Shown here: positions 53,825 to 64,000 of the stretch, piece by piece
Numbering within the stretch: the stretch's first letter is position 1
How the letters are laid out: each line of letters opens with the position of its first letter
Assembly (NCBI GenBank): GCA_001566295.1
Contig: KQ964247.1
Location: forward strand, 1,922,001 to 1,986,000
Length of the DNA: 64,000 nt
Direction of reading: 5' to 3'
Origin: Microdochium bolleyi
Lineage: Eukaryota > Ascomycota > Sordariomycetes > Xylariales > Microdochiaceae
Translations under genes and position numbers: made by a program
Notes under the pieces: model-generated
What the model was told of the DNA's origin: nothing
Seen by the model: the letters and a program-made list of their open reading frames with translations, nothing else
Database searches by the model: none

Positions 53825-54828
53825 GGTGGTGATGATGATGGATGTTGTGGCAGGTAAGTGTGGTTGTATCACGAACAGACACGGGAGAGTTCTTTGAGAG
53901 CCACGAAAAAAGTTCAAGAAGGAGAAGAAAAAAGGAACACGAGGGTCACGCCGGATAATAGCATTGACGGAGCAACACGGCAGGAGCAACTGCCCGCTCC
54001 TGCCCCGCGAAACGCCCCTGCGTAAATGCCTTCCTCCAATCTCTGCAGGGCGTCAGAGGATCGCGGGGCGTGGGCAGAATTCCCCGTCCTCAGTCCAATG
54101 ACATACCCAGCATGCAGCTCTGGCTTCGATACATCGTGCCAATGGCGTGTTGCAGAGAGCGACTCCGAAGGCGCGCCCCAATAGTGCGGGGAAACGCACG
54201 GCGCTGAAACTTGCGATCCCCGAATTCGGCTCCGCAGCTATTCTTCCACCACTGAGATGGGGCGAGTTGGAGCGGGTTGCCCCCTCAGCCATGGTGGGGG
54301 TTGTGTTATCCTCCCTCGATTCAGCACATGCTTTGTGCTTGTTGAACAGTCAATTGAGCGTAGAATCCTTACGGACAAGAACACGAAGCAGCCAAGCACA
54401 ATCACTGCAGATATCATAGCTTTCCCTATGTCTGTCGGAGTGTCAGAGTTGCTTTCCTCGTGCAGGCCGAGCGCGGTGCAACACCCGCACCTCATTGCCA
54501 CGAGGGCACGAACACTATCGCAAGTCGGTCCAACAAGTGCCGAAAACTCGCTGAGATCCACACAAAGATAACAATCGCCAGCGGCTCTCGCTGACGAACA
54601 AAGTCTGCTCCACGATGTGTGCTTCGCTTGGCGGGGGAGGCATGACGTCTTGCTTGGGTTGGCAGTTAATTACACGACGGCTTTTTGGAGAAGCAGTTTC
54701 CCAATGGGCTAGAACTTCTACAACCTTCTCTTGCCGTTCCAGCGACACCAACGAGGCCTTCTGCCCAGTGCCAAGCGAGATAAAAGCCGGCACCACTAAC
54801 AACCACAGCCAAAGCCACAAGCACTCTT
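53825..54828. other. Intergenic: ADH promoter
   Basis: One kilobase between two minus-strand genes. A pyrimidine/purine-skewed leader lies near 53850-53950. No gene was recognised. Confidence 0.5.
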
Positions 54829-55347
54829 TCAAGTGCTTTTCTTCCCCGCCCCAGCCGACCCTCTCCCTCCTCGTCCGCCGCCCAGCCCAACGCCCATCAG
54901 GAACGCGATCCGCATCGACGCGCCCGCGTATACAAACGGCACGTTGCCCCAATCGATCGCGTTCCAGCCCAGGACATCCCAGTATACCCTCCCACCGAGC
55001 TCCTTGAGGGAGTACAGATGGCCGAGGTCCGCGATGAGCAGGACGAACAGCACGGTGCGCCAGACGCGCATGTCGCCCGTGGACCGCAGCACAAGGGCTT
55101 CGTTGAGCGTGAAGAGAAGGTACAAGTTCGCGAGCTGCGACATGACGACCGATGTGCCCAGGGGAATCGCCGCGTTGTCGTCGCCGGGACTCGACGCCGC
55201 GTGCGTCATGGTCAGGTACGCGGCCTGAAAGAAGTGCGCGTACACGGCGCCGACGAGGGCCGCGATCGGCTCGACCACGAGAAAAAAGACCCGGTATGCG
55301 AGCGGCAGGATGAACGAGCCTGGTGGCAGGGTCTTGGGTTTCGCCAT
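54829..55347 (-). CDS. Small four-span membrane protein, DUF7704-like
   Basis: An intronless gene for 172 residues. Four hydrophobic helices are visible near residues 12-38, 66-88, 95-112 and 130-155. Family-like features are LPLAYRVFFLVVEPIAALVG near the start, MSQLANLYLLFTLNEALVLR in helix 2 and RVWRTVLFVLLIADLGHLYS in helix 3. This fits the fungal family now called DUF7704, which is unrelated in name to any known enzyme; the acidic/His residues in helices 2 and 3 (NEAL, ADLGH) are reminiscent of EXPERA-type sterol-binding proteins, but that is only a resemblance. A Gly/Lys-rich tail ends the protein. Cellular location is likely an internal membrane. No function is assigned. Confidence 0.75.
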   Translation of the reverse strand: MAKPKTLPPGSFILPLAYRVFFLVVEPIAALVGAVYAHFFQAAYLTMTHAASSPGDDNAAIPLGTSVVMSQLANLYLLFTLNEALVLRSTGDMRVWRTVLFVLLIADLGHLYSLKELGGRVYWDVLGWNAIDWGNVPFVYAGASMRIAFLMGVGLGGGRGGRGSAGAGKKST

Positions 55348-56137
55348 GTCGGCCTTGCTACCGCAGGTCTCTGTCCGTCGTTTGTGATTGGTGATGTTTG
55401 AGCCAGGTTACTTAGGATGACTGATGAGTGAAGTGTGCCCAGCGCCGTAGGCTGTCGGTTGGTTGCGGATTGGCAAGATTGCAAGGTATGGTCATCGGCC
55501 TAAGTTTAGAACTGGAGCTTTTGTCGCTCCTGGAGCAGTAGGATGATGGCTTGGGGAGCACTGCCACAGCTGTCCCTGCTGGTGACGATCAACCCCACCT
55601 GCACCCTGCCAACACCACCCACTTCTGCCGCAAGTAAGAAGTCATCAAACTCACCTCTTCAGGGTACGAGCGAAGCCAGTGTCGACCTGCAGCGACTCTT
55701 CCGGCGCTGCCAACTCCTCAAAAGTGGTCCCTCCAAAATGATTCGCAAATGTTCGCACGAATCTCCTCGGTCCTGCAGGGTCGAGGGATGTCAGTGCTTG
55801 ACGTATAGCAAAGCAATTTTCTGTACAGTGCACCAGTAGACCTGCTCGTAGACCTTGGTCCTAACTTTCACTGTGCGCACGTCGACGAGTCTGAGAAATC
55901 GTAGAAAGTATGCCAAACACAATTTTCTTTTATCCTAAGATCCTACGATTCACGGGTCTACTGCCTACCGATGTCCTCGGATAGAGGCAAATACAACGTA
56001 GCACATCTCCTTGTGCTACGAGGTGGGTGTAGTTCCGCAAAATGCCCGCCCAAGCCTTCGCTATGCATCGCTTGAAAAACAACAAATGAATCCATTGAAA
56101 AAGTGTATAGGTCATTATGCAATGACTTCTTCGGTAA
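55348..56137. other. Intergenic: promoter of the DUF7704-like gene
   Basis: 790 nt between two minus-strand genes. No gene or repeat was recognised. Confidence 0.5.
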
Positions 56138-57286
56138 TCAGTAAGTGTGGCTCGGCAGTTCTGAAATCGGTCTGGGCCGTGGACGCTGGGGTTGTTCCGA
56201 GGCATCAAGCTCCATCGCCGCAGCGTAGTGTGGCTCGCTATACATGCCTGGAGATGGTTGGGGCGAAGCGTGCGGGAGCATTCCGGTCAGCTCAGAAGTG
56301 TTCCTACTGTGTGGCGGGCTAGTGTGGTGATGCGGATCGTAAGACCCGCCGAGTTCCGAAACGTTGCCGTATGTCTGTGATGATGCCCGTTCCGGTGCCA
56401 TGCTCTCGCTCGGGGCATACGGACTGGCAGCTGAGATTGGTGACATGTATGGCCTGCTATCCCTTTGGGTCTTTTCTGTCGACACATCCGAGTATCGCTT
56501 GTTGTACAGATCGCCCGGCGAATATGGAGCGAAGCCGGGGCTCTGGGCTGAGTATTGAGGTGCTGGGGATCCGGCGTCGCTCCGGAGTCGCTCATGGTCA
56601 GGCCAGTCTCGGTTTGGGTATGTCCCAGAGTGCACTGCGTTCTTCGTGTTAGTCTCCCAGGTCGAGATTCATTGCTCCATGGGGTGAATGCACTTACAGG
56701 CAGCCAGACCTCCGACACCTCCATCGCCAGTCGCGTCGTAGAGCTTGGAGGACTCGTCCGAGTTGACCTTGGTGCTCTTTTCCTCCCTGCGGCGACGAGC
56801 AAACCACCCACACCTGTACGTGACGAACCCCACAACCAAGGCAACGAGCACCGCGCCACCGACCGCGATGCCTATGATTGCCCCCAATGGCAACCCGGAG
56901 CCTTGCTGTCCCTGACCTCCTTGTGCGGTGCTTAGGAAGACCTGCGCATTTGATTCGACATCGCTGAGCCTGGCAGGCAGCAGGTTTCCCGGCTTGCACA
57001 CTCCATTGTTCTGGCACGGATTGTTCTTGCAGCAACCCAAGAAAGGGGGATTCGCAGAGCAAGTATACCACGTGTTGTTGGCGGAGGGCGCGTTGCAGCT
57101 CTGCTGGGGAATGTTGACGTATGCATCCGAAGAGAAGCTAGACGTCTTGAGGTGTGCCGCAGGGCATTCGCCGGTGCCGTTGGCGCAAGGGTCGATCGTG
57201 CAGCAGCCAATGAATCGGGACATGCCTTTGTCGCAGATGTAGAACTTGCCACCATCTGGGCACGAGAGTCCTAATGTGGCGGACAT
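56138..57286 (-). CDS. Cysteine-rich single-pass membrane protein with duplicated module
   Basis: Two exons (57286-56698 and 56634-56138) encode 361 residues. The N-terminal 107 residues are a tandem pair of similar six-cysteine modules. Module 1 has Cys 9, 18, 28, 29, 34 and 41 with FIGCCTIDPC; module 2 has Cys 64, 76, 85, 86, 91 and 97 with FLGCCKNNPC. A Gly/Gln-rich stalk, one hydrophobic helix (about 133-157) and a basic RCGWFARRRREEK stop-transfer follow. The remaining 200 cytosolic residues are Ser/Pro/Tyr-rich and disordered. There is no N-terminal signal peptide, so the helix would have to act as a reverse signal-anchor to export the Cys-rich head. A sensor- or receptor-like layout, similar to fungal wall-stress proteins, is an inference from architecture only. 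The intron has a GTAAGT donor, GACTAAC branch and GCAG acceptor. Confidence 0.75.
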
Positions 57287-58779
57287 TTTGCGTAGGGACG
57301 AGATCAAGTACTCGATTTGGTGGAGTCAGTCCGGGTTGGCGAATCGCTGGTCGCAAGTGATGGTGCTGAGCGAGAGGGTTTGTCTTTGGAAGCTCAGGAA
57401 GACCCAGACAGTTGTCTTTAGGAGAAAAACCAAAGTCGGAAGAGATGGGATGGCGGAGATGCGACCTGAAGAGGTCGGACGACGGAGATGAAGAGGGCTG
57501 TGGATGTCAGATCTGACGTCTGGGATGAGACGATCAGATCGCGCGGGCAGGGGCGCCGTCGGTCAGATGCATGCCTCGTGCGGTACCTATTGCGAGATGC
57601 AGCAGCCCAGCATTGCCTCGCCCAGCCACGCTTGCCAGCATTGTTGGTAATGTTGGTTGTGTCTGCGGATCCCCATCTCACCGTGGTGGCGGGACGGCCG
57701 GGAACACGCGCTGACGTTTGTCAGACGTTCAGGGTTGTTGTTCCTCGCGGCCAGGACCTCTTGGTCCATGGCCGTCGAGACAAAGTTGCGGTGGCACAGG
57801 ATCCGCGGAGCGGCCGCGTCGGCAACAAACATGATCAAAAATGCTCTGGTCAAACGGGTGCCCCATCCGATGCAGAGCGATAGAGGACCACGTTGCTCAG
57901 GGTCCTGAATGCGATTGCGTTTGGACCTTGGGAATGTAAGGCGGGCGTGTTGGCTCGGGGTAGGTGGCTGAGGTTGACCAACGGGTGGGGACCACTCATC
58001 TCGAACAGGCAATATCCTTTCTCTTGGCCCCCTGGCGGTGGGGCTGCCACTCCTTGCATGTCCTATTTTTGGGAAGGCTGCGCAAGCAGGCAATCGAAGG
58101 AACACCACTGTTGACGATTCGTCCAAGGAGAGCATCAACAAACTAACTAGTTCCTCTTCAACTCTGGGTATCTGACGGTGCCCGAGGCTTTCTCAGAAGC
58201 CATCAACGATTGGCAGTCTCAGGGCATGGCACCTGCAATATCATACGAACCCCGTCGACGGATCACGCCAACAAGACGCCGTGACGGGCACGAGATTGAC
58301 CTCGGTGCCCGTCGCCAGTGTTCCAGTAGAACATCAGCACCAGTCTGCGGCTTTTCCGACCATGATGTGATTGATATCGAAAACAGATCGAATCTCCACG
58401 CCTAAGGCTTCAACTCTGAACAGATTACTCCTTGGACAAATGCACAGCCAGAGAGGCGCAAGTACTCGTAGGCCATTTGTACTTAGGTAAGTAGCTTAAG
58501 GTAGGTTAGTGTGCTTCGAGGAAATCAGGGCTCACTGCATTGCTATCTGGAGGACTATCGATAAGATCGCGAGTGCTGGGCGTGCTCCACTGGGGGTAGC
58601 ACCGTCTGAGGGTGGTCCGAGCTTTCACACAAACCCGCTTCCTGCACTTTTGTGAGAATTGTCAATTTTTGGGGAGGGGGTCCGCCTGAGGAAAATCGAT
58701 CTCGGCCGTGCATCTGAGTGCAGGACTTCCTTTGTGAGAGACGACAATCCCGTTCACGACAACACCACAAGCCGCAACC
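57287..58779. other. Intergenic: divergent promoters of membrane protein and eS7
   Basis: 1.5 kb between divergent starts. Close to the eS7 side lies a TAGGTAAG/AGGTAGG-type repeat (58491-58510). No gene is supported, and the frames here are short and overlapping. Confidence 0.5.
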
Positions 58780-59851
58780 ATGTCTGCCGCCCTCAACAAG
58801 ATCGCTGCCAACAGCCCCTCGCGGCAAAACCCCTCCGAGCTGGAGACGCAGATTGCCACTGCTCTCCACGACCTCGAGACCAACACTGCCGACCTCAAGG
58901 CCGCCCTCCGGCCTCTGCAGATCGTCTCTGCCCGTGAGGTGAGAATGACCTGATGATTTCGCTTGCAGACACTCAGAACAGCACGTCAAACATGCTCTTC
59001 GACTGCAACCCTCTACTTTGCGACCGCTTTATTCGGTCCTGTTCCGTCGCGCGAACAAAACCCAGTCTCGACCCGGGTAGACAACGCTCAATTGCGTCTT
59101 GGTCGAGGAGTGCCTCGATATACACTACGAGCGAAGACATTCTCCGGACGACCCCGCGCGGGCCACTGGGAATAGATCCGGCGTTGGTGGCATGGAAAGG
59201 CGCTCTTGCGTACGCGAGGAGAACTTCGGTCCTCCTCGGCAATATCAACATGGAACAGGACGGGAAGCGGTCCAAGGAACACAGACTTTCTCAAAAGTGG
59301 TGAACCTGGAGCTCGCATGCTGACTCAAGGTCTTGAATTAGATCGAAGTTGGCCACGGCAAGAAGGCTATTGTCATCTTTGTCCCCGTCCCCTCCTTGGC
59401 CGGTTTCCACCGCGTCCAGCAGCGGTAAGCAACATCCAACTCTACCCTTGCCCCATGAGCCTTCAAGTACTGACATCGCATCTGTAGCCTCACCCGCGAG
59501 CTCGAGAAGAAGTTCACTGACCGCCACGTCATCATCCTCGCCTCGCGCCGCATCCTGCCCCGCCCCAAGCGCTCTGCCCGTGCCCGCAACACCCAGAAGC
59601 AGGAGCGCCCCCGCTCGCGCACCCTGACTGCCGTCCACGACGCCATCCTCAGCGACCTCGTCTACCCCGTCGAGATTGTCGGCAAGCGCCTCCGCACCAA
59701 GGAGGACAACTCCAAGATCCTCAAGGTCATCCTCGACGAGAAGGAGCGTGGCGGCGTCGACTACAGACTCGACACCTACTCCGAGGTCTACCAGAGACTC
59801 ACCGGCCGCCGTGTCGCGTTCGAGTTCCCCCAGGCTGCTGCTGAGTACTAG
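58780..59851 (+). CDS. RPS7: 40S ribosomal protein eS7
   Basis: Three exons (58780-58938, 59342-59424, 59488-59851) encode 201 residues, the normal eS7 length. The protein is a structural part of the small ribosomal subunit that supports pre-rRNA processing. Recognisable segments are [15 protein letters not shown] in exon 1, [20 protein letters not shown] and [16 protein letters not shown] across intron 2, then [15 protein letters not shown] and a C-terminal [16 protein letters not shown]. Codon use is strongly biased, as expected for a highly expressed gene. The first intron is 403 nt, far longer than others in this window, with a GTGAGA donor and an ATTAG acceptor after a CTGAC branch; the second is 63 nt. 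The ATG follows a CAACC leader. Confidence 0.96.
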
Positions 59852-60470
59852 ATGGTGTATTCCACCTCTGGGCTTTGCGTGAAGGCTGTTGAGCGGAGAG
59901 AGAACCATCGCTCTTGTGAAAAATTCGTCAATGAAATGAATTGAGACTTGAGGGGGTGGTTCGGGAGGTATCCCAAAGGATAGCTCCCAAAGCTGAGACG
60001 GACTCGATCCTGCAAAGATGGAACAATTCTTCCGTAGAAGCCGAGACCGCTCAGTCATGACATTTGATGCATTATGGGAAAACTTCGGGTGGGCCAAAAA
60101 CGATTTACAGTACTATGGCACGGCGTCTAGTTGATTAGCTTGTGGTTCAATGGCAAGCTTCGGGTCTTCAAAAATTCACAATCATCAATGTCTCCCAACA
60201 TACGTGTGTGCATGCTCAATGTGATTCTCTATGTACAAATGTGATTGTGATCTCGGGCTATCGTTTGTATGCCTTGGCGTTTCCTTCCTTGCGCCTAGCT
60301 CAGACACAATCCACTGCCACGTCCACCTCCGAGTCCGGGTATCGCTATCTACGTTTTTTATATTCCAGGCTGCACGCTCAAGGGTATCTATCACCAGAGG
60401 ATTCTAAGACGCTCTAAGTACAACAAAAATTGGCATTCTCCACCGACGCTGCTCCAGATCGCAGACAAGC
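59852..60470. other. Convergent intergenic spacer
   Basis: 619 nt between the ends of the eS7 gene and the dynactin p62 gene. Only 3' flanking sequence is seen. Confidence 0.5.
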
Positions 60471-62258
60471 TCAAGTCTGCTTGATTCTGCCGAGGCCAAG
60501 CACCGACCAGTATGCCAGTTCCTTCTTCTCCTTGGCATCCTTTTCCTTGCCAATGGCCGTCCCGACCTGGTCCTGCGAGACCTCGCCTTCCCACTCCAAA
60601 TGCACAAACATGGGAATCTCAAGCACGTCCTCGTTCTCCCTGAGCGGGCTCAGGTCTGGCTCCGGGTCGCCCTCCTTGCGGAGGAGCGTGGGTGTCGGCT
60701 CTATCCGGAGCGACGCTGGCACCACTTCCACCACGATACTGACCCAGTTGCGGCCTCGCTCCCACACTTTACCCGCCTCAGCCTGGTGCGTGCCGTCTTC
60801 CCCTGGCTGCCGCCGCTGGCGGTCCTTGCTGTCACCGTCCTTGAGTACATCTTCAAGGTACATATCAGTATCGGTGTTGGCGTCCAGTGAGAACTGCGGA
60901 CATAGGATCGTCACACGAGAGGCGAAACGTCCTGGGGTGACTGCTGGGGTGGCTAGTGTGACCTTGACGTCTTCGAAAATTGGGTTCTTGAAGGTGAGAA
61001 GGAATTGTGTGGGATTGAGTGGCTTCAGTAGAGGCGCTGCAGGATCTAGAGGGTTGAGTGGTCTTATCGAGATCGAGGGTATGTAGTTGTTCGCCACGAG
61101 CCTGATTCGCCAGCGGGTGTTACCAACTTTCGATTCGGGCTTGCTGATAATGTGTCTACAGACAGGGCAGCGCTTGGACCGCTTGGACCGCAGCAGGTAT
61201 GGTATTGGCCACAGCTCGTCTGCGAATCGAGCCCCTTCTTCAACTTGTGCTCTGGCCTGCTCAGTGGTGACACTGGCTTCATAGCCACCATGGCGAAGCT
61301 TTGTCTGCGCCGCTGTCTCGTCGAGGTCGCTCACTCGGAGGCCTTCAGACGCGGTGTCGGCCTCCCGCATCACTGGTGCCCGGCCTTTAGGTTTCAGGCT
61401 CCCGAGGTTACCAGAATAGATGTTCATGATCCGTGACAGAGCTGCGGGAGAGTTGTAGCCGTATTCCCCCAAGCCTGTAGCGCCGCCGCTGCTTGTTGAC
61501 TCGGCAAGTTGTGACTGGTAGAAAGACTTAAGGGCGGCGAACCTGGACTTGGCGGCGTCTGGCATAATATCGGGTTTGATGGGCGACATGTCGCCGCTGG
61601 GGCTGCTGTATAGGGCCCTGTTTGCTTCATCACCGTTGCGAATCTTGGCAAGTTGGGCAGAAATTCCCTGCGGCTTGTCGAATTGGACGCCAATCTCAGT
61701 CGAGCTCCAATGGCAGTAAGAGCACGTCAAAATCCATGGTCCAGAGGTCGGATTGGGTGTCGCGTTATCGGCCTGGAGGAGATTAGGGTCGGGAGCAGTC
61801 TCGAGTGCTTGCACTGCCAGAGGTCCGATGCAGACTGGACATTGGAAGCAACTGCGTGTACACCTTGAGGGGTTGGCCAGGTCAGCGAACACTCAGCTAG
61901 TATCGTGCGTGGATGGCAACCAGCTGGAACACCACCAGACGTGTCCCTACCTGTTCCCTTCCGTCTTCAAGCTGCTCGTGGCAACCTCGAAGAGGCAGTT
62001 CGGGCAGTATATATTGACGAGCTCTTCCGACACGCATCGGGGACATCGTATCTGTTGGCAGACGTCGCAGTAGAGCAGGTACTCGAGCGGGAATAGGCTG
62101 TAGCTGGACCCAGGGGACCGAGGGTCGAAGGTGTTGTCGTCGACGTCGTCGCTGGTTGTGCTAACATCGGCTGGAGCGTCCGCGGGGTCGTCATTCCCAT
62201 TTCCTGTCGTATCGCGACAGGGGCACTGTATGTACGTGTACGGAGTGAAGGAGGCCAT
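60471..62258 (-). CDS. DCTN4: Dynactin subunit p62 (DCTN4 family)
   Basis: Two exons (62258-61951 and 61863-60471) encode 566 residues. p62 sits at the pointed end of the dynactin Arp1 filament and helps cargo selection by dynein in hyphae. The N-terminal half has the family's zinc-binding cysteine pairs: YCDVCQQIRCPRC, YCPNC, the splice-assembled RCTRSCFQCPVC and CSYCHW. A further CPVC lies near residue 345. A helical region with FAALKSFYQSQLAE and a C-terminal beta-rich part with RPLNPLDPAAPLLKPLNP complete the family layout. The acceptor CCTCAAG at 61864 was chosen over ACGCAG 12 nt further in, because it restores the Arg-Cys-x-Arg pattern of the family. The intron has a GCTGAC branch. The ATG at 62258 opens with MASFTPYTYIQCPC, as expected for the family. 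Confidence 0.92.
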
Positions 62259-64000
62259 CGTAATGGCCTGCGCTACATGGCAGATGTCGATGGTACGATG
62301 GCACGGAGGTTTCTGTCAAAGAACTCACACCATGCCAACGTGTTGGATCACAAGTGCATGTAAGATCGCGCTCCGGTGTATGCTTGTCGCGTCGAGCAGG
62401 CCACTTGGACTGGTTGTGGTTGCACAATCGCTCAAAATCGCCGGAGTGCACGCTCCAGGGTCCACCGATTGTCCTCTGGCGGTCTTGCCAAGAAGTCGAC
62501 ATTTGGACGTGTTGGTTACATAATCAGTGGACCTTCAGACCTTCCAAGCTTGTCGCTTGTTGCTTCCTGAGCTGTCCTCGGAGAATCCTTGGCCTCAATG
62601 TTGAGTATGAAATTCCTCCTCCTCAGCACCACCCTTGCAAAGTTCTGTGGAAAACGCCATGAATGGCACGGTCGATGATCTGACGATGTGTTCCGCGAGC
62701 ATCCCTCTCAGTCAAGCAATTTCATCTGGCAATTTCGACGGCACAGCCAGGGAGACTCACACGCTACGTCATGCACTGCGTCAAAGATCATTCTACCGAC
62801 CGACGAGGAGGAACACTTGGCAGCCTCGGCACTGCCCCATCACACCTAATATTGCGTACTGGACCCTTTGATCTACGACTTGCAGTAAGTGCCAAACTGC
62901 TCGACTAGTCTGGCAATGACAACAATGACGAAGATCCTTCTTCTCCGTGACGAGTGACGGTTCTCCACGCAGAGAGACCAGGATAAGGTTCTTAGCACTG
63001 TACTGTTGTCGATCCCCAAGCACGAGCACCCACGCCATTGTCTCCCATGCTCCCCAGCTTCTCGGCCTGCTCAGCTTCCGACACCGCTAAATTTTGATGC
63101 GACTCAACACTGGGCGCGTGCCAAGGACTAACCTAACATTGCTACGCTGTGCAGTATGTGGCACACGCTGATGTCATCCGACACGATCAGTACAGCGCCA
63201 CGGCAGCTCTGCCATCTGCTGAGCCCTGCTTTCTGCTCAGATAGCCAGCACCGCCAGCATACAAGGCGAGCAGGGTTCTCTGTTCATGGGCACTGTTGCT
63301 TGGCGCCAATGGCATTATGCTCGCCATTGGGGAGATATACTCGGTCGTGTACGGCGTCGATTCCGTATTGTCCAGTTCGGCATCCTCATCCGACTGGTTG
63401 GGCCTCGGAGTAGTTTGTGGCCTAGCCACGGTCCCTGAGGATGTCTCCAAACTCTAATGTTCCAGGTACGCAGACCGGGGGGTTCCAGCATCACAAGAAG
63501 ACCCGATGTGGGGAAACAGGTCTCGGATACTGCTGAAGCGGTTCTTTGTTCCTTTGTAGCCAAACTCTCGTCATTGTCGGCAGTCCTCTGACACCATGTC
63601 TGACGAACTATTCTGAGGAATCTCGTGTCGATCCGCGAGCCGGCCCAAGAACAAGACTGCGAGAGCAATGCCTGTACTGGGAAAGGCATCATGTCCCATT
63701 ACGATGATGCTCCTAGTCTTTTAGGCCTTCAGCTAACATGAGCGACCTCGATACTTCGAGCCTGCATAACCCCAGCGCCGTCTCGGGTTTCCAGATGTCT
63801 GGACCCTCACGCGCGGTCTTCTTGTCAAGAATCGGCCGTAACATGCGGGGTCTAAGCGCGGTCTCCCCAAGCCGTCTGCGGAAGCCGGGTCTGGCCACAC
63901 GCTTCAACGACGTCCGGGCTGGGCCTGGATGGACCGATCACGAAGGGGAGGCTGATGCATGTAGGACCTCGACAGAGGAGGGAACGTAGCAGGGACTGCA
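62259..64000. other. Intergenic to window end
   Basis: 1.74 kb upstream of dynactin p62. No supported gene. A frame from an ATG at 63738 (AGCTAACATGAGC) runs 83 codons and could be the first exon of a gene leaving the window, but it shows no family signature. Confidence 0.4.

Noticed and set aside
58939..59341. Box C/D snoRNA in the eS7 intron
   Set aside because: A TGATGA near the donor and CTGA near the branch point are present, but there is no terminal stem, internal box pair or clear guide; the CTGA is better explained as the branch point.
63738..63989. 83-codon frame at the right edge
   Set aside because: It starts in a reasonable context and could be a first exon, but it is too short, has no family signature and is cut by the window end.

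Overview
This 64 kb window is nuclear DNA of a filamentous ascomycete (Pezizomycotina), most likely a Sordariomycete. The reasons are many short introns (about 50-110 nt) with GTAAGT-type donors, CTAAC/CTGAC branch points and CAG/TAG acceptors; C-ending codons in highly expressed genes; CT-rich leaders; and fungus-restricted families such as DUF3669, a DUF7704-like membrane protein, Mip1 with a fungal C-terminal tail, and p62 dynactin. There are no operons, rRNA genes, CRISPR arrays or recognisable transposons, and I found no tRNA gene by eye. The species cannot be named from sequence alone.

Layout, left to right. 1-1419: 3' end of NUP192 (+). 3815-5670: amino-acid permease (+). 8843-9928: DUF3669 protein (-). 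10358-12495: neurochondrin-family protein (-), divergent from a CLC chloride channel/antiporter (12912-15852, +) across a 416-nt shared promoter. 16671-17660: Slx8-type SUMO-targeted RING ligase (-). 18873-20681: MFS transporter (-). 22713-26243: mitochondrial DNA polymerase Mip1 (+). 27207-29555: single-pass membrane protein of unknown function (-). 30060-31163: class I glutamine-amidotransferase-like protein (-). 35675-37603: Myb/SANT-like DNA-binding protein (+). 37950-39203: Ap4A phosphorylase (-). 42747-45644: secreted GH55 exo-beta-1,3-glucanase (+). 46603-47813: FIT/Scs3-type ER lipid enzyme (+). 48699-50892: F-box/WD40 protein (-). 52646-53824: zinc NADP-dependent alcohol dehydrogenase (-). 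54829-55347: DUF7704-like membrane protein (-). 56138-57286: cysteine-rich single-pass membrane protein (-). 58780-59851: ribosomal protein eS7 (+). 60471-62258: dynactin p62 (-).

The genes are mostly unrelated housekeeping functions: nuclear pore, mitochondrial DNA replication, translation, dynein transport, ubiquitin/SUMO signalling, membrane transport, cell-wall glucan turnover and lipid storage. They do not form a pathway or biosynthetic cluster. Intergenic stretches are long (up to 4.5 kb) and mostly featureless apart from simple repeats and promoter elements. All exon coordinates are manual splice-site calls checked for reading-frame consistency; start codons are the weakest part.

I did not find a convincing new biological system. 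The best leads are an in-frame TGA inside what reads as the natural C-terminus of the GH55 enzyme, a duplicated six-cysteine module membrane protein without a signal peptide, a possible unannotated spliced gene near 34 kb, and start-codon ambiguities in Mip1 and the Myb-like factor.
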